64,000 nt of DNA from Mya arenaria (Eukaryota; Mollusca; Bivalvia; Myida; Myidae): the NCBI RefSeq assembly GCF_026914265.1, contig NC_069126.1:24281473-24345472 (forward strand), given 5' to 3'. The notes beneath the pieces were generated by a model. It had not been told where the DNA came from and ran no database searches. It was given only the letters and a program-made list of their open reading frames with translations. Positions 12,671 through 24,761 of this stretch are shown piece after piece. Position 1 is the stretch's first letter. Each line of letters opens with the position of its first letter. Position numbers and translations under genes: made by a program.

Positions 12671-13735
12671 TACGCCCATCTTACGATGGCCGTATTATGG
12701 GAACACCCATGGCGGGCGGGCGGCGGGCGGGCGGCTCCACAATGTTGTCTGCTCTCTAACTTGAACATTTCTCATCCAATTTCCACCAAACTTCATGAAA
12801 GTGTTTGTTGGTGAAATATCTAGGTCAAGTTCGATAACCAGCCAAATCGCTTTAGGCACTCCAGAGTTATGGCCCCCTGAATTTGTCAAAATTGGCCATT
12901 TTAGCTTTGTCCGCTCTCTTACTTGATCATTTCTCATCCAATTTCCACCAAACGTCATGAAAGTGTTTGTTGGTGAAATATCTCGGTCAAGTTCAATAAC
13001 CAGCCAAATCGCTTTATGCACTCCAGAGTTATGGCCCCCTGAATTTGTCAAAATTGTCCATTTTAGCTTTGTCCGCTCTCTAACTTGAACATTTCTCATC
13101 CAATTTCCACCAAACTTCATGAAAGTGTTTGAGGTGAAATATCTAGGTCAAGTTCGATAACAAGCCTAATCGCTTTAGGCACTCCAGAGTTATGGCCCCC
13201 TGACTTTATCAAAATTGGCCATTTTAGCTTTGTCTACTCTCAAACTTGAACAGTTTTTATCCGAATTTCACCAAACTTGCTACTATAAATGTTTGTTGGT
13301 ATATATTCTTGGCAAAGTTCTATAACCAGCCAGGCTCTTCAGGATTATGGCCCTTGAATTGGTCAAAATTTGCCATTTTTGCTTTGTCCACTGTCTAATT
13401 TGAACAGTTATCATCTGATCTTCACCAAACTTGCTGAAAATATTTGTTGGTAAAATAAATCGGTCAAGTATGATAATCAGCCAAATGCCCCGAAGCACTT
13501 CAGGATTACTGCCCTTGCCATTTAAGCTTTGTCTACTCTCTAACTTGAACAATTCTCATCTGACCTTCACCAAACTTGCTGAAAATGTTTGTAGCTATAA
13601 AATCTTTACCAAGAATGTTTGCCGGTATAAATGCTTTGCCAAGTACACACTGATTGTCTCTTGGGTACGATTAAGGATGAATTTAGAATCCAAGAAATTA
13701 TTGATGGGCGTATTTTGTGAGTGTCACTCTTGTTA
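12671..13735. repeat. Dispersed element with 162-bp internal tandem repeat
   Basis: Starts tacgcccatc and ends gatgggcgtattttgtgagt then cactcttgtta, so its tips are inverted (cgcccatc/gatgggcg). The first three units are 162 bp, a multiple of three, and later units decay. Minus-strand frames of 141 and 89 codons come from this periodicity. GC-rich cggcgggcgggcgg near 12714. Confidence 0.8.
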
Positions 13736-14132
13736 TATTTGATTTGGGTCCCTAGGGTCATGGTCACTGTAACTAAAAATAGAAAAATGCTTGGTACTGA
13801 ATAACTTCAGTTTTAATACATTTAAAACTGAATCTCACAATAAAGGCTGAAGTTCTTGTTGCATTGCAGCATTTCTAGTTAACTTTTTAATTTGACTCTT
13901 TTTATTGCTTTCGACAGGCACATATTACATCATTATTGTATTCATTTTTAAGACAAAGCCTCATTTAATTGAGCGTGCTGTCCAAAGACAGCTCTTGTTG
14001 ACATAATTATAAGACACCTTATGTTATGGTTTATATGAACAATAGCTGTTTCTGTGTATGTTTTAGAAGAAACTTCCATTTCTTATCATATTGATGGACA
14101 TAGATATACATACATATACAGGATTATTGACA
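13736..14132. other. Spacer with an isolated element end
   Basis: gagcgtgctgtccaaagaca then gctcttgttg at 13970-14000 is a lone right tip of the dispersed family. Confidence 0.4.
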
Positions 14133-14389
14133 TCTGGCCCCAATTTCTCGAAACTTCTTAAGCTTAACAGGCTTAAGTCGGTTATTTAAATTAGCCAAAA
14201 TACATACTGAAAATGGATTTTGATAAATAAAAAATGGTTTATTCTGATAATCATACAGAATATTCCTACATAATTTCTAAAAATTCTTGAAGAAGTTAAT
14301 ATAACACATTTTATAGAACAACAAAAATAGTGAGATTAGCTTAATCCTGTTATAAGAGACTTAAGAAGTTTCGAGAAATTGGAGCCAGA
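14133..14389. mobile_element. MITE, ~26-bp TIR (caatttctcgaaacttctta)
   Basis: Left end tctggccccaatttctcg then aaacttcttaag, and right end the near-perfect complement ending ttggagccaga. 257 bp, AT-rich interior, no coding capacity. Confidence 0.8.
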
Positions 14390-15011
14390 TTCTTAGGATT
14401 AAATTTACTAATGTTCTGTTCATGTTCAAAATAGATACAGTTATGGTAAATGCATAGTCTTGTTTGTTTATAACATAGACAACCATGTCTTTTGGTTGTC
14501 CTGGTCTCCTGTCCTGTTATGTGAATTGGGTTTTATGGACATCTTCGATATTGTAGGTCCAATTCTAGTGTCTAGCTGGAAAAGTATTTAGCCTAGGGAG
14601 ACCTTAGTTTGGGTTATCATGTTGGATATGTCTAAATGTTGGCATGTCGGGAAATGACAATTTTAGGCTATGATTTTAGGCTATGACAATTTAAAAATGT
14701 AGACGTTGCTGGGCAAGGCTCCACACCCAAGTGACTGTCGCATTATATTCTTGAAAAAATGCCTTGGGCTTTTGGTTTGTTATGAATTTTGCGAGTCTGG
14801 CAAATATCTGCATTATAAAATTCATCGACATACAGGTGACAGAGAAAAAGGTCAATTTTCAATGATTTCAAAAGATTTATTAATCTAAAAGGGGATCATC
14901 ATAAATGAATACAGAGAACAAGGTTAATTGATTTGACAGAGGATTGATGCAGAGCTTCAAAAATTAAGGAGACAATTTCAGAAAAATGCACATAAATGAT
15001 TTTTGTTTATT

Positions 15012-15720
15012 TGTGTTGTTTGATAACTGCTGTGTGTCAATTTTTATTTAATTTCATTTTACCCCCCAAATCACACTTCACACAATACATGGTTTCTACA
15101 CTTTAGGTTTGTTATACTGTTTTATAGTATCTATTGAATACAGTAAAATTTCTGGTCATTGTATTGCAAAATTTGTGCTAATAATTTGCAATTTCAGAAA
15201 TTCTCATTTTTATTTAATTTTTCAAACATTTTCCCCAAAATTCACATTTCACAAAATTACATAGTTTCTTTACTTTTGATATATTAAACTGTAATATTTA
15301 TGAAATACGGTAATTCTGGTCATTCTATTGCAATATTTGAAAAAGTTATTGGCAAATTCCAGAAATTCTCATTTCCATTTAATTTTTCATACATTTTACC
15401 CCGAAAATCATATTTTAAAAAAAAACTGTGTTTCTATATAATATGTAATAATGTTAAATGATATATATTAGCTGCAGTAGTTCTGGTGTTTTTATTGCAA
15501 AATAAGGCAGAGTTATTGGCAAAATTCATAAATTGTCATTTTCATTTAATTTTTCCAACATTTTACCCCAAAAATCATTTTTTGCGCCATATAATTGTTC
15601 TATGATTTAAGTATATTAAATATGTTGCCTGATATGACATAAATTCATCAAAATTATTTTTGTGCAGTTTTCTCCATTTTTTGTTCAAAAATCTCCGTTT
15701 GTATACATTGAATAGAGAAC
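15012..15720. repeat. Degenerate ~167-bp tandem repeat
   Basis: The phrase cattttaccccaaaaatcac recurs near 15056, 15229, 15392 and 15559, with ttctggtcattctattgc between. AT-rich, no coding signal. It runs directly into the palindromic array at 15722. Confidence 0.7.
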
Positions 15721-15721
15721 A

Positions 15722-16640
15722 GAGGTGTTGAAGCACTGCTTCAACACCTCTGAGAATGAGTATAGTATAGTGCAACGCTACCACAATGTATATAGACTAT
15801 AACACAGGTTCAAATTTACAGATAGAGAATAGTGCACGCCACCACAATGTATATAGACTATAACAGAGGAATTGATGTAAAGTTTCAAAATCTCTGGTTG
15901 ATACATTGCATAGAGAACAGGGGTGTTGAAGCACTGCTTCAACACCTCTTGACAATGAATAGAGTATAGCGCACGCCACCACAATGTATATAGACTATAA
16001 CAGAGGAATTGATGTTAAGTTTCAAAATCTCTGGTTGATACATTGCATAGAGAACAGGGGTGTTGAAGCACTGCTTCAACACCTCTTGACAATGAATAGA
16101 GTATAGTGCACGCCACCACAATGTATATAGACTATAACAGAGGAATTGATGTAAAGTTTCAAAATCTCTGGTTGATACATTGCATAGAGAACAGGGGTGT
16201 TGAAACACTGCTTCAACACCTCTTGACAATGAATAGAGTATAGTGCACGCTTCCACAATGTATATAGACTATAACAGAGGAGTTGAAGTAAATCTTCAAA
16301 ATCTCTGGCTGTATACATTGTATAGAGAACAGGGGTGTTGAAGCACTGCTTCAACACCTCTTGACAATGAATAGAGTATAGTGCACGCTTCCACAATGTA
16401 TATAGACTATAACAGAGGAGTTGAAGTAAATCTTCAAAATCTCTGGCTGTATACATTGTATAGAGAACAGGGGTGTTGAAGCACTGCTTCAACACCTCTT
16501 GACAATGAATAGAGTATAGTGCACGCTTCCACAATGTATATAGACTATAACAGAGGAGTTGAAGTAAATCTTCAAAATCTCTGGCTGTATACATTGTATA
16601 GAGAACAAGGGTGTTGAAGCACTGCTTCAACACCTCTGAG
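15722..16640. repeat. 137/138-bp minisatellite carrying a perfect palindrome
   Basis: Seven occurrences of a 14+1+14 nt palindrome (arm gaggtgttgaagca) at 15722, 15920, 16057, 16194, 16332, 16470 and 16607. Spacing is 198 then 137, 137, 138, 138, 138; the first gap holds an extra partial unit. Each unit also has gtatatagactata. The first and last palindromes are exact, the inner ones have ggggtg for gaggtg. The 138-bp period gives a 185-codon minus frame with a 46-residue repeat. Confidence 0.9.
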
Positions 16641-16849
16641 AATGAATAGAATATATACCGTGCACAGTATATACTGGTATAGAATATAACACCAGTGTAT
16701 GTACTGTCACGGTGTATCGTGCATATCCATATAGTGTATAGAGTCTATGCACTGTGTTGATATAAGATATCAATCTCAACTTGGTCTAAGCATTCTAGAT
16801 TTAATATTTTTTTCTAGATTCAAATATTTCACTGTTTAGGAGATTTAGC

Positions 16850-17215
16850 GCGAACCTCGGCGTTTTGAACGAGTCATAATATTTGTATCCCTAAGCAGTA
16901 CGCACGATTCGTCAAGATTCGCGAAGACGCCGTCACGTATGTGCCAACGACTAGATACGTTTCAATAACGTTCTGTGACCCGAGGACGATCGTGGCCACC
17001 ACGATTGTTCAAAGTTAATTGGCTTTGCGGCAAAAAAACTTAAACATGAACAACGATAGTAAAATATTACACTGCTAATGGTCATGAAAACGTCCCGATT
17101 GCTTTTCGTCGTCACGGAAAATCTCATCTTTTCGATGCGTTTAACGATTACTGTCAAAGGTACCGCCGCTAAGAATTGGGCGATATGGTGTGCCATTGCA
17201 TATGCCATGAACATT
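16850..17215. other. CpG-richer patch with a short minus frame
   Basis: Many CG dinucleotides (gcgcgaacctcggcg; cgattcgtcaagattcgcg; aagacgccgtcacg) in an AT-rich setting. A minus-strand ATG frame of 87 codons (17214-16951, MFMAYAMAHHIAQFLAAVPL) has a hydrophobic start, but no family was recognised. Could be a promoter or first exon, or a decayed mobile element. Confidence 0.3.
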
Positions 17216-18805
17216 TAAAAATATATTAGATTTTAGTTATATTTAGCAGAACCAGTATTACTCTGGTTCAAAGCAGTCTTTGTTGAAACTGGTAGACATT
17301 TATTTAAAAAACATCAATATAACACAAACTTCCTCTTTCCTCTATCTCTCACGGGTTTCATTGTAAACAAGCAAAGATTTGCAATGATAAGTGTCCGCAA
17401 ACACACCGAACACCAACTAAAATCTAAGGGTGAAGTATAAAATGTAATGCTGATAACTTGACAATATGCACGCTCGTGTCCAGACGCTGATCGTATACTA
17501 AAAGTTAATATATTGCGAAACAGGAATAATTATTAACCATAAGTAAAATCACAATTAATAATTAATTTCAAATGTCCCATTAAAGAAGCAGTTTTTTCCA
17601 CTCTATATTTGCACTTCTATTGATAAGTTGAAGTGTATGTAAGAGTTTAATCATTTCAGTATTTCTACCATTGAAGTCCATTTGAGACAGATTAAAGGGG
17701 ATTTATTAAGGTTGATGCAAAACTATTTTTTACTTTAATTATTATGTTTACTAATTTGACATAAATGATCAAAATAAAAAAAATCATTTAATTTATGTAC
17801 AGATAAAAAATATATATTACCGATATTTTTACTTGAAAATGTGTGTTCACTGCGCTATTAATTAAAAAAAAATCTCTTTATTAAGGCTAATATTTGTTAT
17901 CGATACACAAATCATATGTTTTTTATATTTTTATAACTTAACTCAAATGTTTGTATTAACCTATATTGTGCCCATTTAAGTTGGCACTTTTAGCATTATT
18001 AATAGAATGGCAGATTTCCAAATCACTATTATATTACTTATACGTAATCGAAATAGCTCTTGGCAAAATTTCAACGAACTGAACTTGAATCTTCCATGTT
18101 TTCGTAAATTGGTTTTTGTAGCATACATTGTTTTACGAAATAAATAATAATGAAGATGTAGCGAGTCGACTTAAAAAAACACACACACAAAACAAGAACA
18201 TAACAGAACAGAAATATGGTTTATTTGGTCTTAAACATATTGTTTCCACTTCATACACATAATTATAACACAAAATGTAAATGAACAAAGACAAATAATA
18301 CAGAATAAAACACATAGTAAGGCATAGACATGAAGTTAATGAATGATATTAATAAATGAGTTTCTATAATTGCAATAGCTTTAGTTATATAAGTACACAA
18401 ATTATTTACACGATTTTTTTTAAGACAGCAACACAAGAAACTTCCACATTTTTAATATAACGTTTTCTTACCTTTTTTCAACAATCACATTTTTAACAAA
18501 GTGGAGCTCTTCAAAAAAAGGCTCGTGTAGTATTTACACATAATAAACACTGTCTTTATTTTTCTGTTGGCACGTTGTGATCCGTACCATCCAGTTTCGA
18601 CACGTAGTTTATGATCAGATAGAAGCATCCTCGTCAGACTTCTAGTAACGCGTCGATTATTTTGTTACTATATTTAGAAATTGTATAAACAGTTAACACA
18701 CCACCCTCTCGCCACATGAAACCGTCCATCATTCTCTGTTTGAACATTGGTATAAATTTGATTTCTGTCGACCATGGCAGAATTATTCCATACAAAACTG
18801 GAACC
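17216..18805. other. AT-rich stretch, no gene assigned
   Basis: A minus frame at 18856-18674 (VWNNSAMVDRNQIYTNVQTE) is slightly protein-like and is followed on that strand by aataaa, but no partner exon was found. Short CA run at 18178. Confidence 0.35.
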
Positions 18806-19893
18806 TATAAGTATATCCCATGGCCGAGAGTGTAAGACAGGTTCATCCCGACCCAAGCGTAGGGTGTTTTGCGGAAACGAGGTTTACCGAGTTCCCGCAA
18901 AACACCATGCACGAGGGTCGGGATAAACCTATCTTACACGAGCGGCTATGGTAGATGCTATTTCTCCCACCTCAGTTAAACAAAATTGTGTAAAAATGTA
19001 TTTTTTGCTGGAACTCTTTTGTGCGTAGTGAAAATAAATGCGTATGGATATTTGATAATTCGTGGTTGTCATGGATATGCTCGCAGTGATTCAGATTATG
19101 TTACTTGTCAAATCGGTCTTTAAATAGTTCGGAGGAAAGTGGAGCATTATTTCTTGAAATATGCGTGAAAACTTTTTTTATGGTGACATTTGAAGCAAGA
19201 AATAGTTAATTAGCATTCTAAATATCGGCACAAGACAAGGTTTCTATGATGCTACAGACGACTGTCTTCAACAAGGGAGGTAATTACAATGTGGCGAAAA
19301 TTAAAAAGGAGTCCCTTACGGGCATTTTATCTTCACCCGTTGGCAAGATTATAAGTATCTTCCATGGCCGAGAGTGTAATATAGGTTCATTCCGACCCGA
19401 GCGTAGGGTGTTTTGCGGAAACGAGGTTTACCGAGTTTCCGCAAAACACCCTGCGCAAGGGTCGGGATGAAACTATCTTACACGAGCGGCTATGGTAGTT
19501 GCTTTTTCTCCCACCTCAGTTAAACAAAATTAATTAAAAATGTATTTTTTGCTGGAACTCTTTTGTGCTTAGTGAAAATAATTGCGTACGGATATGCGAT
19601 AGCATGTGGTTGTCATGGATACGCGCGCAGTGATCCAGTTAATGTTTATAGTCAAATAGGGTTTTTTAAATAGTTCTAAGGAAGATGAAGCATTATTTCT
19701 TGAATGATGCGTGAAAACTGTTTTATGGTGACATTTGAAGCGAGAAATAATTAATTAGCATTCTATATATTACCATACGACAAGATTTCCTTGATGCTTC
19801 TGACGACAGTCTTCAACAAGGGAGGTTATTATAATGTGGTGACCGTTAAAAAGGAGTTCCATACGGGCATTTTATATTCGCCTGTGGGCAAGA
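18806..19893. repeat. 544-bp tandem duplication, each unit headed by a ~145-bp hairpin
   Basis: Two units, 18806-19349 and 19350-19893. Each begins taagtat, then a hairpin with arms ccatggccgagagtgtaaga / tcttacacgagcggctatgg around ggtgttttgcggaaac. This is followed by ctcccacctcagttaaac and about 350 bp of matching sequence. Related pieces lie at 33620-33763 and 34461-34740. Confidence 0.85.
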
Positions 19894-19894
19894 T

Positions 19895-20010
19895 AAGAAT
19901 ATCTAGCATGGTTAAATTATTGGATCTACTTATCTGAGGTGGGAGAAAAGAATTTCTAGCATGGTTAAATTATTGGATCTACTTATCTGAGGTGGGAGAA
20001 AAATATATCT
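19895..20010. repeat. ~60-bp direct repeat, two copies
   Basis: tctagcatggttaaattatt followed by atctacttatctgaggtggg occurs twice in a row. The gaggtgggagaaa end is the complement of tttctcccacctc in the 544-bp unit, so it may be that unit's other border. Confidence 0.7.
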
Positions 20011-21039
20011 TCTTAACATTACTCCACCAATTATGTTTGCCGTTGTGTTGATTGTGCCAACGTATGCATCAGGGTTTCAGACAATAATTATAGAAAACTC
20101 TGAAAAATTCATTTTTTTCTGACTCATCATGAAGGAACATGTCAATGACATGTAACACATAACCTTTTCAATTACCTACTTTCCGTATAAGATTATGCAC
20201 CACCATTTTTTTCCAATATTAAAACAAGTTTATATATCAAATCATACAGATAAAGTCGATATGCATTGTTATCAATTGTGAAACGGTGATTTATCCGCCT
20301 AACCATTCCGTAGATAGCCTATTCCTAGATTTTGTAAACATACCTTAGTGTAAAACAGTATGATCGCTTTTCTACAACAATATGTAGAATTTCCTCAAAA
20401 CAAACCTAGAAGTGTCAAATGCATAAATGCAACAATCGCTTTGTCTCAATCCCTGTGTAATTTTTGATTCCTCGTTAATTTAAGCTCAGTTTTCCAAACA
20501 CCTTGCAAAATACGAGAGCGTTTCACACACTCACTTCTTTAAAAGTTTTAGCCAAAGCGCTGTCATTTTCAGCAGTGGTTATCTCTTTCGATCAATTGTA
20601 AATCCATGTAAATTTGTCGTGCTCCGTGTCTTGCTGCACTTCCCGCTTCATTGCACAGTCCATCCTTTTAGGGAGCCGTGTTGTCTGTACATCTAGCATG
20701 TGATGAGTGTACAAATGTATTTCTTTTAATTTACTGGGTATATCTGTCCAGTAGATTTAGAATTGAACAATAAGCAAAAACTGCGAAAGGTACATGCGTC
20801 GTTAGCGACGAGGTGCATCAGTAAGTAAAATTTCATGCGTTGTACACAACGATATTAATTTTGTGTAAGCTTTTGACAGTTTTCTTGTTTTGCAATTGTT
20901 TCATCTGTCGTCTCGTCCCTTTAAGCGTACTTTTATGATTTTGACTCTGAGACATTAATTTCAAAATCTAAGGGAAAACAACTTATTATGTTTCCCAATG
21001 CTTTGTGAAATATTCATATAATATTTTATTTCAGAGTTC
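20011..21039. other. Upstream of the ion-channel exons, no exon recognised
   Basis: Would be expected to hold the missing 5' exons; none shows a signal peptide or first strands. Confidence 0.4.
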
Positions 21040-21990
21040 AGCTATATTTTTAGAAACCCCCGCTAAACCTTAAGAAAAATTCTGGGTGCTGTCCATCTGT
21101 CCTTCCATAATTCACATTCTTCTTGTTGGAGCCATATCTTGGTAGGGTTCGGCCAGATAATATTTAAAAGTGGTCAAAATGTTTTCCTATCAAATCTACA
21201 CCGCCTGTAAAAGTGGTTTTCGTGGGGTCAAATCTTTGTAACAAAGAAGAGACATTATATTTAGTCCAATATTAATCAATATTATTCAGAATATTTCCCT
21301 TGATGAACTCAAGGAAATGTTTAAAATTGGGTCACATGTGATCAAAGATAAGATCACGAAGCTGAATCTAAGATTTTTTGTCTAGAACCATGTCTTTGTA
21401 GGGGTTGGTTAGATTATGTTTAGATTTTGTTAAGTCAGAATGTTCCCATTGATCACCTCTCAACCACATGTAAAGGTTGATCTCATGGGGTCATAAACAA
21501 TGCCACAAGGTCGTATATTGGAAAAATAGTTTTAACACACTCTTTAGGAGTTGAATTTAGTCCATCACATATGAAACCTTATCAAAATATTTTCTTTGAT
21601 AAAATCATTGATAAATTTAAAAGTGGGTCATATGAAACTAGGTCATTAGGTCAAATTATTGAAAATTAATCATGTCCGCAATCACATAGTGGTATTGACT
21701 GGTAAGACTTTGTTCAAACTGTGGTCAGAATGTTCACCTTGTCTTTAAAAGTGGTTCAAATGGGGTCATACGGTCAAATGTTAGAGAAATCTTGAGAACA
21801 ATCAAAGGCAATACATCCGCTTCATAAAACTTAATCAAAATATTAACCTCTATCGAATCTTTGATTAGTTTCAAACTTAATAACATGTGGTGTGCCAAAT
21901 GTAAGAAAATTATTGTGGACACACTAGAAGCTATATTTTTGCAATATTTCTTGTCCAATCTTTATGAACCTTAATCAGAATGTTTGCCTT
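21040..21990. repeat. Degenerate tandem repeat of dispersed-element type
   Basis: Phrases such as ggtcaaat, gaacc/ttaatcagaatgtt and aaaagtgggtcatatg recur at ~150-bp intervals, much decayed. Upstream of the ion-channel exons; no exon recognised in it. Confidence 0.5.
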
Positions 21991-22356
21991 CATAATATAG
22001 AGTAAAACCACTATGTTACAACATGTATGTGAGATCTATATGCTACACTACATACAATATCCATTAATTTCAAATAATTGTAAACAAGCTATTATCTCAT
22101 ATCAAAGTTTCAAAAGTCCATCACTCTATAAGGTTAAATCAACTACATGTTTTGCTTGGACTATTTCACCTACACTTGATTTCCATTCCATCTACTTTAC
22201 CTAATCAGGCAGAGAATGTAAATTAACAAATTTGATTGTTTCCATGTTAATCGCAGTTGAGAACTTAAAGAGCCCTTATTAAAACAAAAAATAATTTACA
22301 TTTCGTCTACATGTTTAAAACATCAATTAAGCACCATGATAACCAATTGTTTTTAG

Positions 22357-23591
22357 GAAATAAACGAGCTAACTGGGAAGGTATCGGTAACTGGCACATT
22401 GGAATTAATATGGAAAGACGAGGAGCTTGTCTGGAAACCGGATGATTACAACTACATTTATTCAATAATGGTTCCCATCTCCGAGGTTTGGTACCCGCCC
22501 CTGTTCATTGGCAACCCGGATACCACCGCAACAGCTTTTAAAGTTGAGGACAGGAGCTATGTTCGGCTTTCGTCAGACGGCACAATCTCGTTCTATCCTT
22601 CCGGTGTATATTCAGTCAATAGTCCGCTGGATTCGAAATATTACCCCTATGATAAGCAGGTTGGTCATTTTAGATTTTGAAGCGAGTGAAAGTTAATTCA
22701 TTGTAATTCAAATGTAAATAAATGTTAAACAAATTTGTCCTACTTTTTGAAATGCAAATGATTGTAATAACATTGATTAATAAAAAGAATGAAACGAAAC
22801 CAATTCTAAAAATGTATATTTATTTTACTTGTTTTCAGACGTTCGGCATTCAATTTCTTGTCCCAGGTTTCATAAACACAGAAGTAAACCTCATTGAAGG
22901 AACTGTAACGTATATCGCATCGTCGTTCGAAGGAGACGGCGGATGGTCCCTGTTAAATCTGACAAGAGCGGTGACACTAGTCAGCCAATATACATCAGCA
23001 GCTACATTCACTGTCAGCTTAGAGAGAAAGTCGACGTTTATGGTTGTAAACATCATTCTGCCAATATTGTTTCTGGCTGTAATCAACCTGCTAGTGTTTG
23101 TACTGCCGCCCGATGCCGGGGAACGGGTATCATACTCCGTGACTCTACTCCTGTCGTTAGCAGTGTTTGTGACATTGCTTGGAGATAACCTGCCGAAAAC
23201 GTCAGACCCGCTCCCCGTGCTTAGCTATTATCTGTTAGCAACCCTGACCCTCAGCACGCTCATGTGTGTTATGGCCATCCTGAATCTTTCAATATACCAT
23301 AAAAATGAGCAATCTCGACCACCAAAGTGCATTTCAGTCGTAGCTGGTGCAGTACTTTGCCGAAATACATTTCTCAAGTCTCAGAAAGTTGAAGACATTG
23401 CCGAAACCGACATTAAACCGACAATGGAGAAACAAGGTGCAGAAATGAAGGTAGCAATCGAAGACAACAAGGAAGTAACGCTCAGCTGGAAGGATGTTAG
23501 TTACGCTGTTGATATTATGTGCTTAGTGGCATTTATAATTGTTATGTTTGTTATCAATATCTACTACCTTGTACAGTTAACATCACAATAG
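22357..23591 (+). CDS. Cys-less nicotinic-receptor-like pentameric ligand-gated ion channel (5' exons not found)
   Basis: Two exons, 22357-22659 and 22839-23591 (stop TAG), are separated by a 179-bp intron (donor gttggt, acceptor gttttcag) and join in phase 0, giving about 351 residues. The first exon starts after ttgtttttag and encodes the extracellular beta-sandwich core (ELIWKDEELVWKPDDY). The second carries M1 (IILPILFLAVINLLVFVLP), M2 (GERVSYSVTLLLSLAVFVTL), M3, a ~100-residue cytoplasmic loop and M4 just before the stop. M2 has Glu at -1', Leu at 9' and Asp at 20', as in cation channels. In the Cys-loop position the sequence is SPLDSKYYPYDKQTF, so both signature cysteines are replaced (Ser, Phe). 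The loop B Trp and the vicinal Cys pair of loop C are also absent. Family assignment is strong. The ligand is unknown and acetylcholine binding is doubtful. Signal peptide and first strands must lie in unseen upstream exons. The nearest downstream gene is a convergent convertase. A possible poly(A) signal attaaa lies at 23671. Confidence 0.9.
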
Positions 23592-24130
23592 GCACCGAAA
23601 TAGTTTTGCTTCGAACGACTTTTGTACGCAGCAGAAACGCTTTCTTATTTTATATAATTAGAATTGGCCTATTAAAGGATATTTAACGTTTTAAATGTCA
23701 TTATTTAAAATTAAGTTTGAATTTTCTACAAAATAGCGTTATCAAATTATTATTATTTAATCTCATTTAAAGGAAAAAAACAACATTAAGAATGATTTTC
23801 TTCAAGTCGATATGTCATTGGCCAAAACCGAATGATTCATATTTTGTATTGAAAGAGAAAGATAAAATGCAAAACGTTGGAAAACATATACATGTATAAA
23901 TGCCTATAAATAGAATTAAGGCATTAAAGGAACTAGTTTTACCAATTTGAATATCTTAACCAAAATTTCGAGTTACAATAAGTTCACCATAAAAAGATAG
24001 ACAATTATTTATTTTCGAAATTGAAGAAGATATTGTAACAAAGTTGTAATACATAATGTGCCGTCCTTCTTTCGATCTAAAAATGGACAGTCGTCTGACA
24101 ACACCTATTTTTTGCTTCCTGCTATACCAG
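23592..24130. other. Gap between convergent genes
   Basis: Likely 3' UTR of the ion channel (attaaa at 23671) and the region where the last convertase exon should lie; that exon was not found. Confidence 0.4.
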
Positions 24131-24258
24131 TGTGTGTATACCACGTGGTTATTGCGTGTACCTTGTAGTTATCTCTGATTTAAATCTTCATTTTAAGCAA
24201 ACTATTGCCTTCTGACATAACATATATGGCCTAATTTATTACATGGTATACAAACACA
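24131..24258. mobile_element. Short MITE, tgtgtgtataccacgtg termini
   Basis: Ends tgtgtgtataccacgtgg and acatggtatacaaacaca are inverted. The inner aaatcttcattttaagcaaa and attgccttctgacata match the arm of the 27364-27850 foldback. Lies between the two convergent genes. Confidence 0.7.
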
Positions 24259-24761
24259 ATGTATACACCACCTGGGCGCAGTGTGTTATTGAAATTATCA
24301 CTATTAATATGTGTAGTACGGTATACTTTACGACCTCGCTCAACAAATGTCATAAAAGCAAGACCAAATGTTACAGGACTATTTTCCGGTAAGAAACCAT
24401 TGTTCGTTGTATGTAACCTCCATTGTTAGTTTCTTCCCTTTGTTATTAAACAGCCTTTAAAGACTTATGGGTATTTTTCTTCTTAGTCTCTTTGGTTAAA
24501 AATAAGATAGCAGAAATATTAATACATCCTTAAATTCTTACTTATTCATGAGCTAAAGATGGATACCAGTATGCAGCATAATGTCAACCGTTAATGGTTT
24601 TGGAAAGCCTAAACTAAGAACTTATTGTCCATATTCAAAACTAAACTAGAATACAAATCTTAAAAATGTGTATAGTTAAATACGTTCCTTATGAATACTT
24701 TTGAATTCAGTGTTAAGATCAACAGTTTTAAACATGTATCATATAAATCGAACGTAAATAC

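Noticed and set aside
12695-13120. 141-codon minus frame
   Set aside because: Created by the 162-bp tandem unit of a dispersed element; decays with later units.
16076-16633. 185-codon minus frame with a 46-residue repeat
   Set aside because: The 138-bp repeat unit is a multiple of three, so one stop-free unit keeps the whole array open; no start context or family.
22508-22696. Alternative frames over the ion-channel exons (also 22850-23086 minus and 22943-23188 plus)
   Set aside because: Shadows of the real channel frame.
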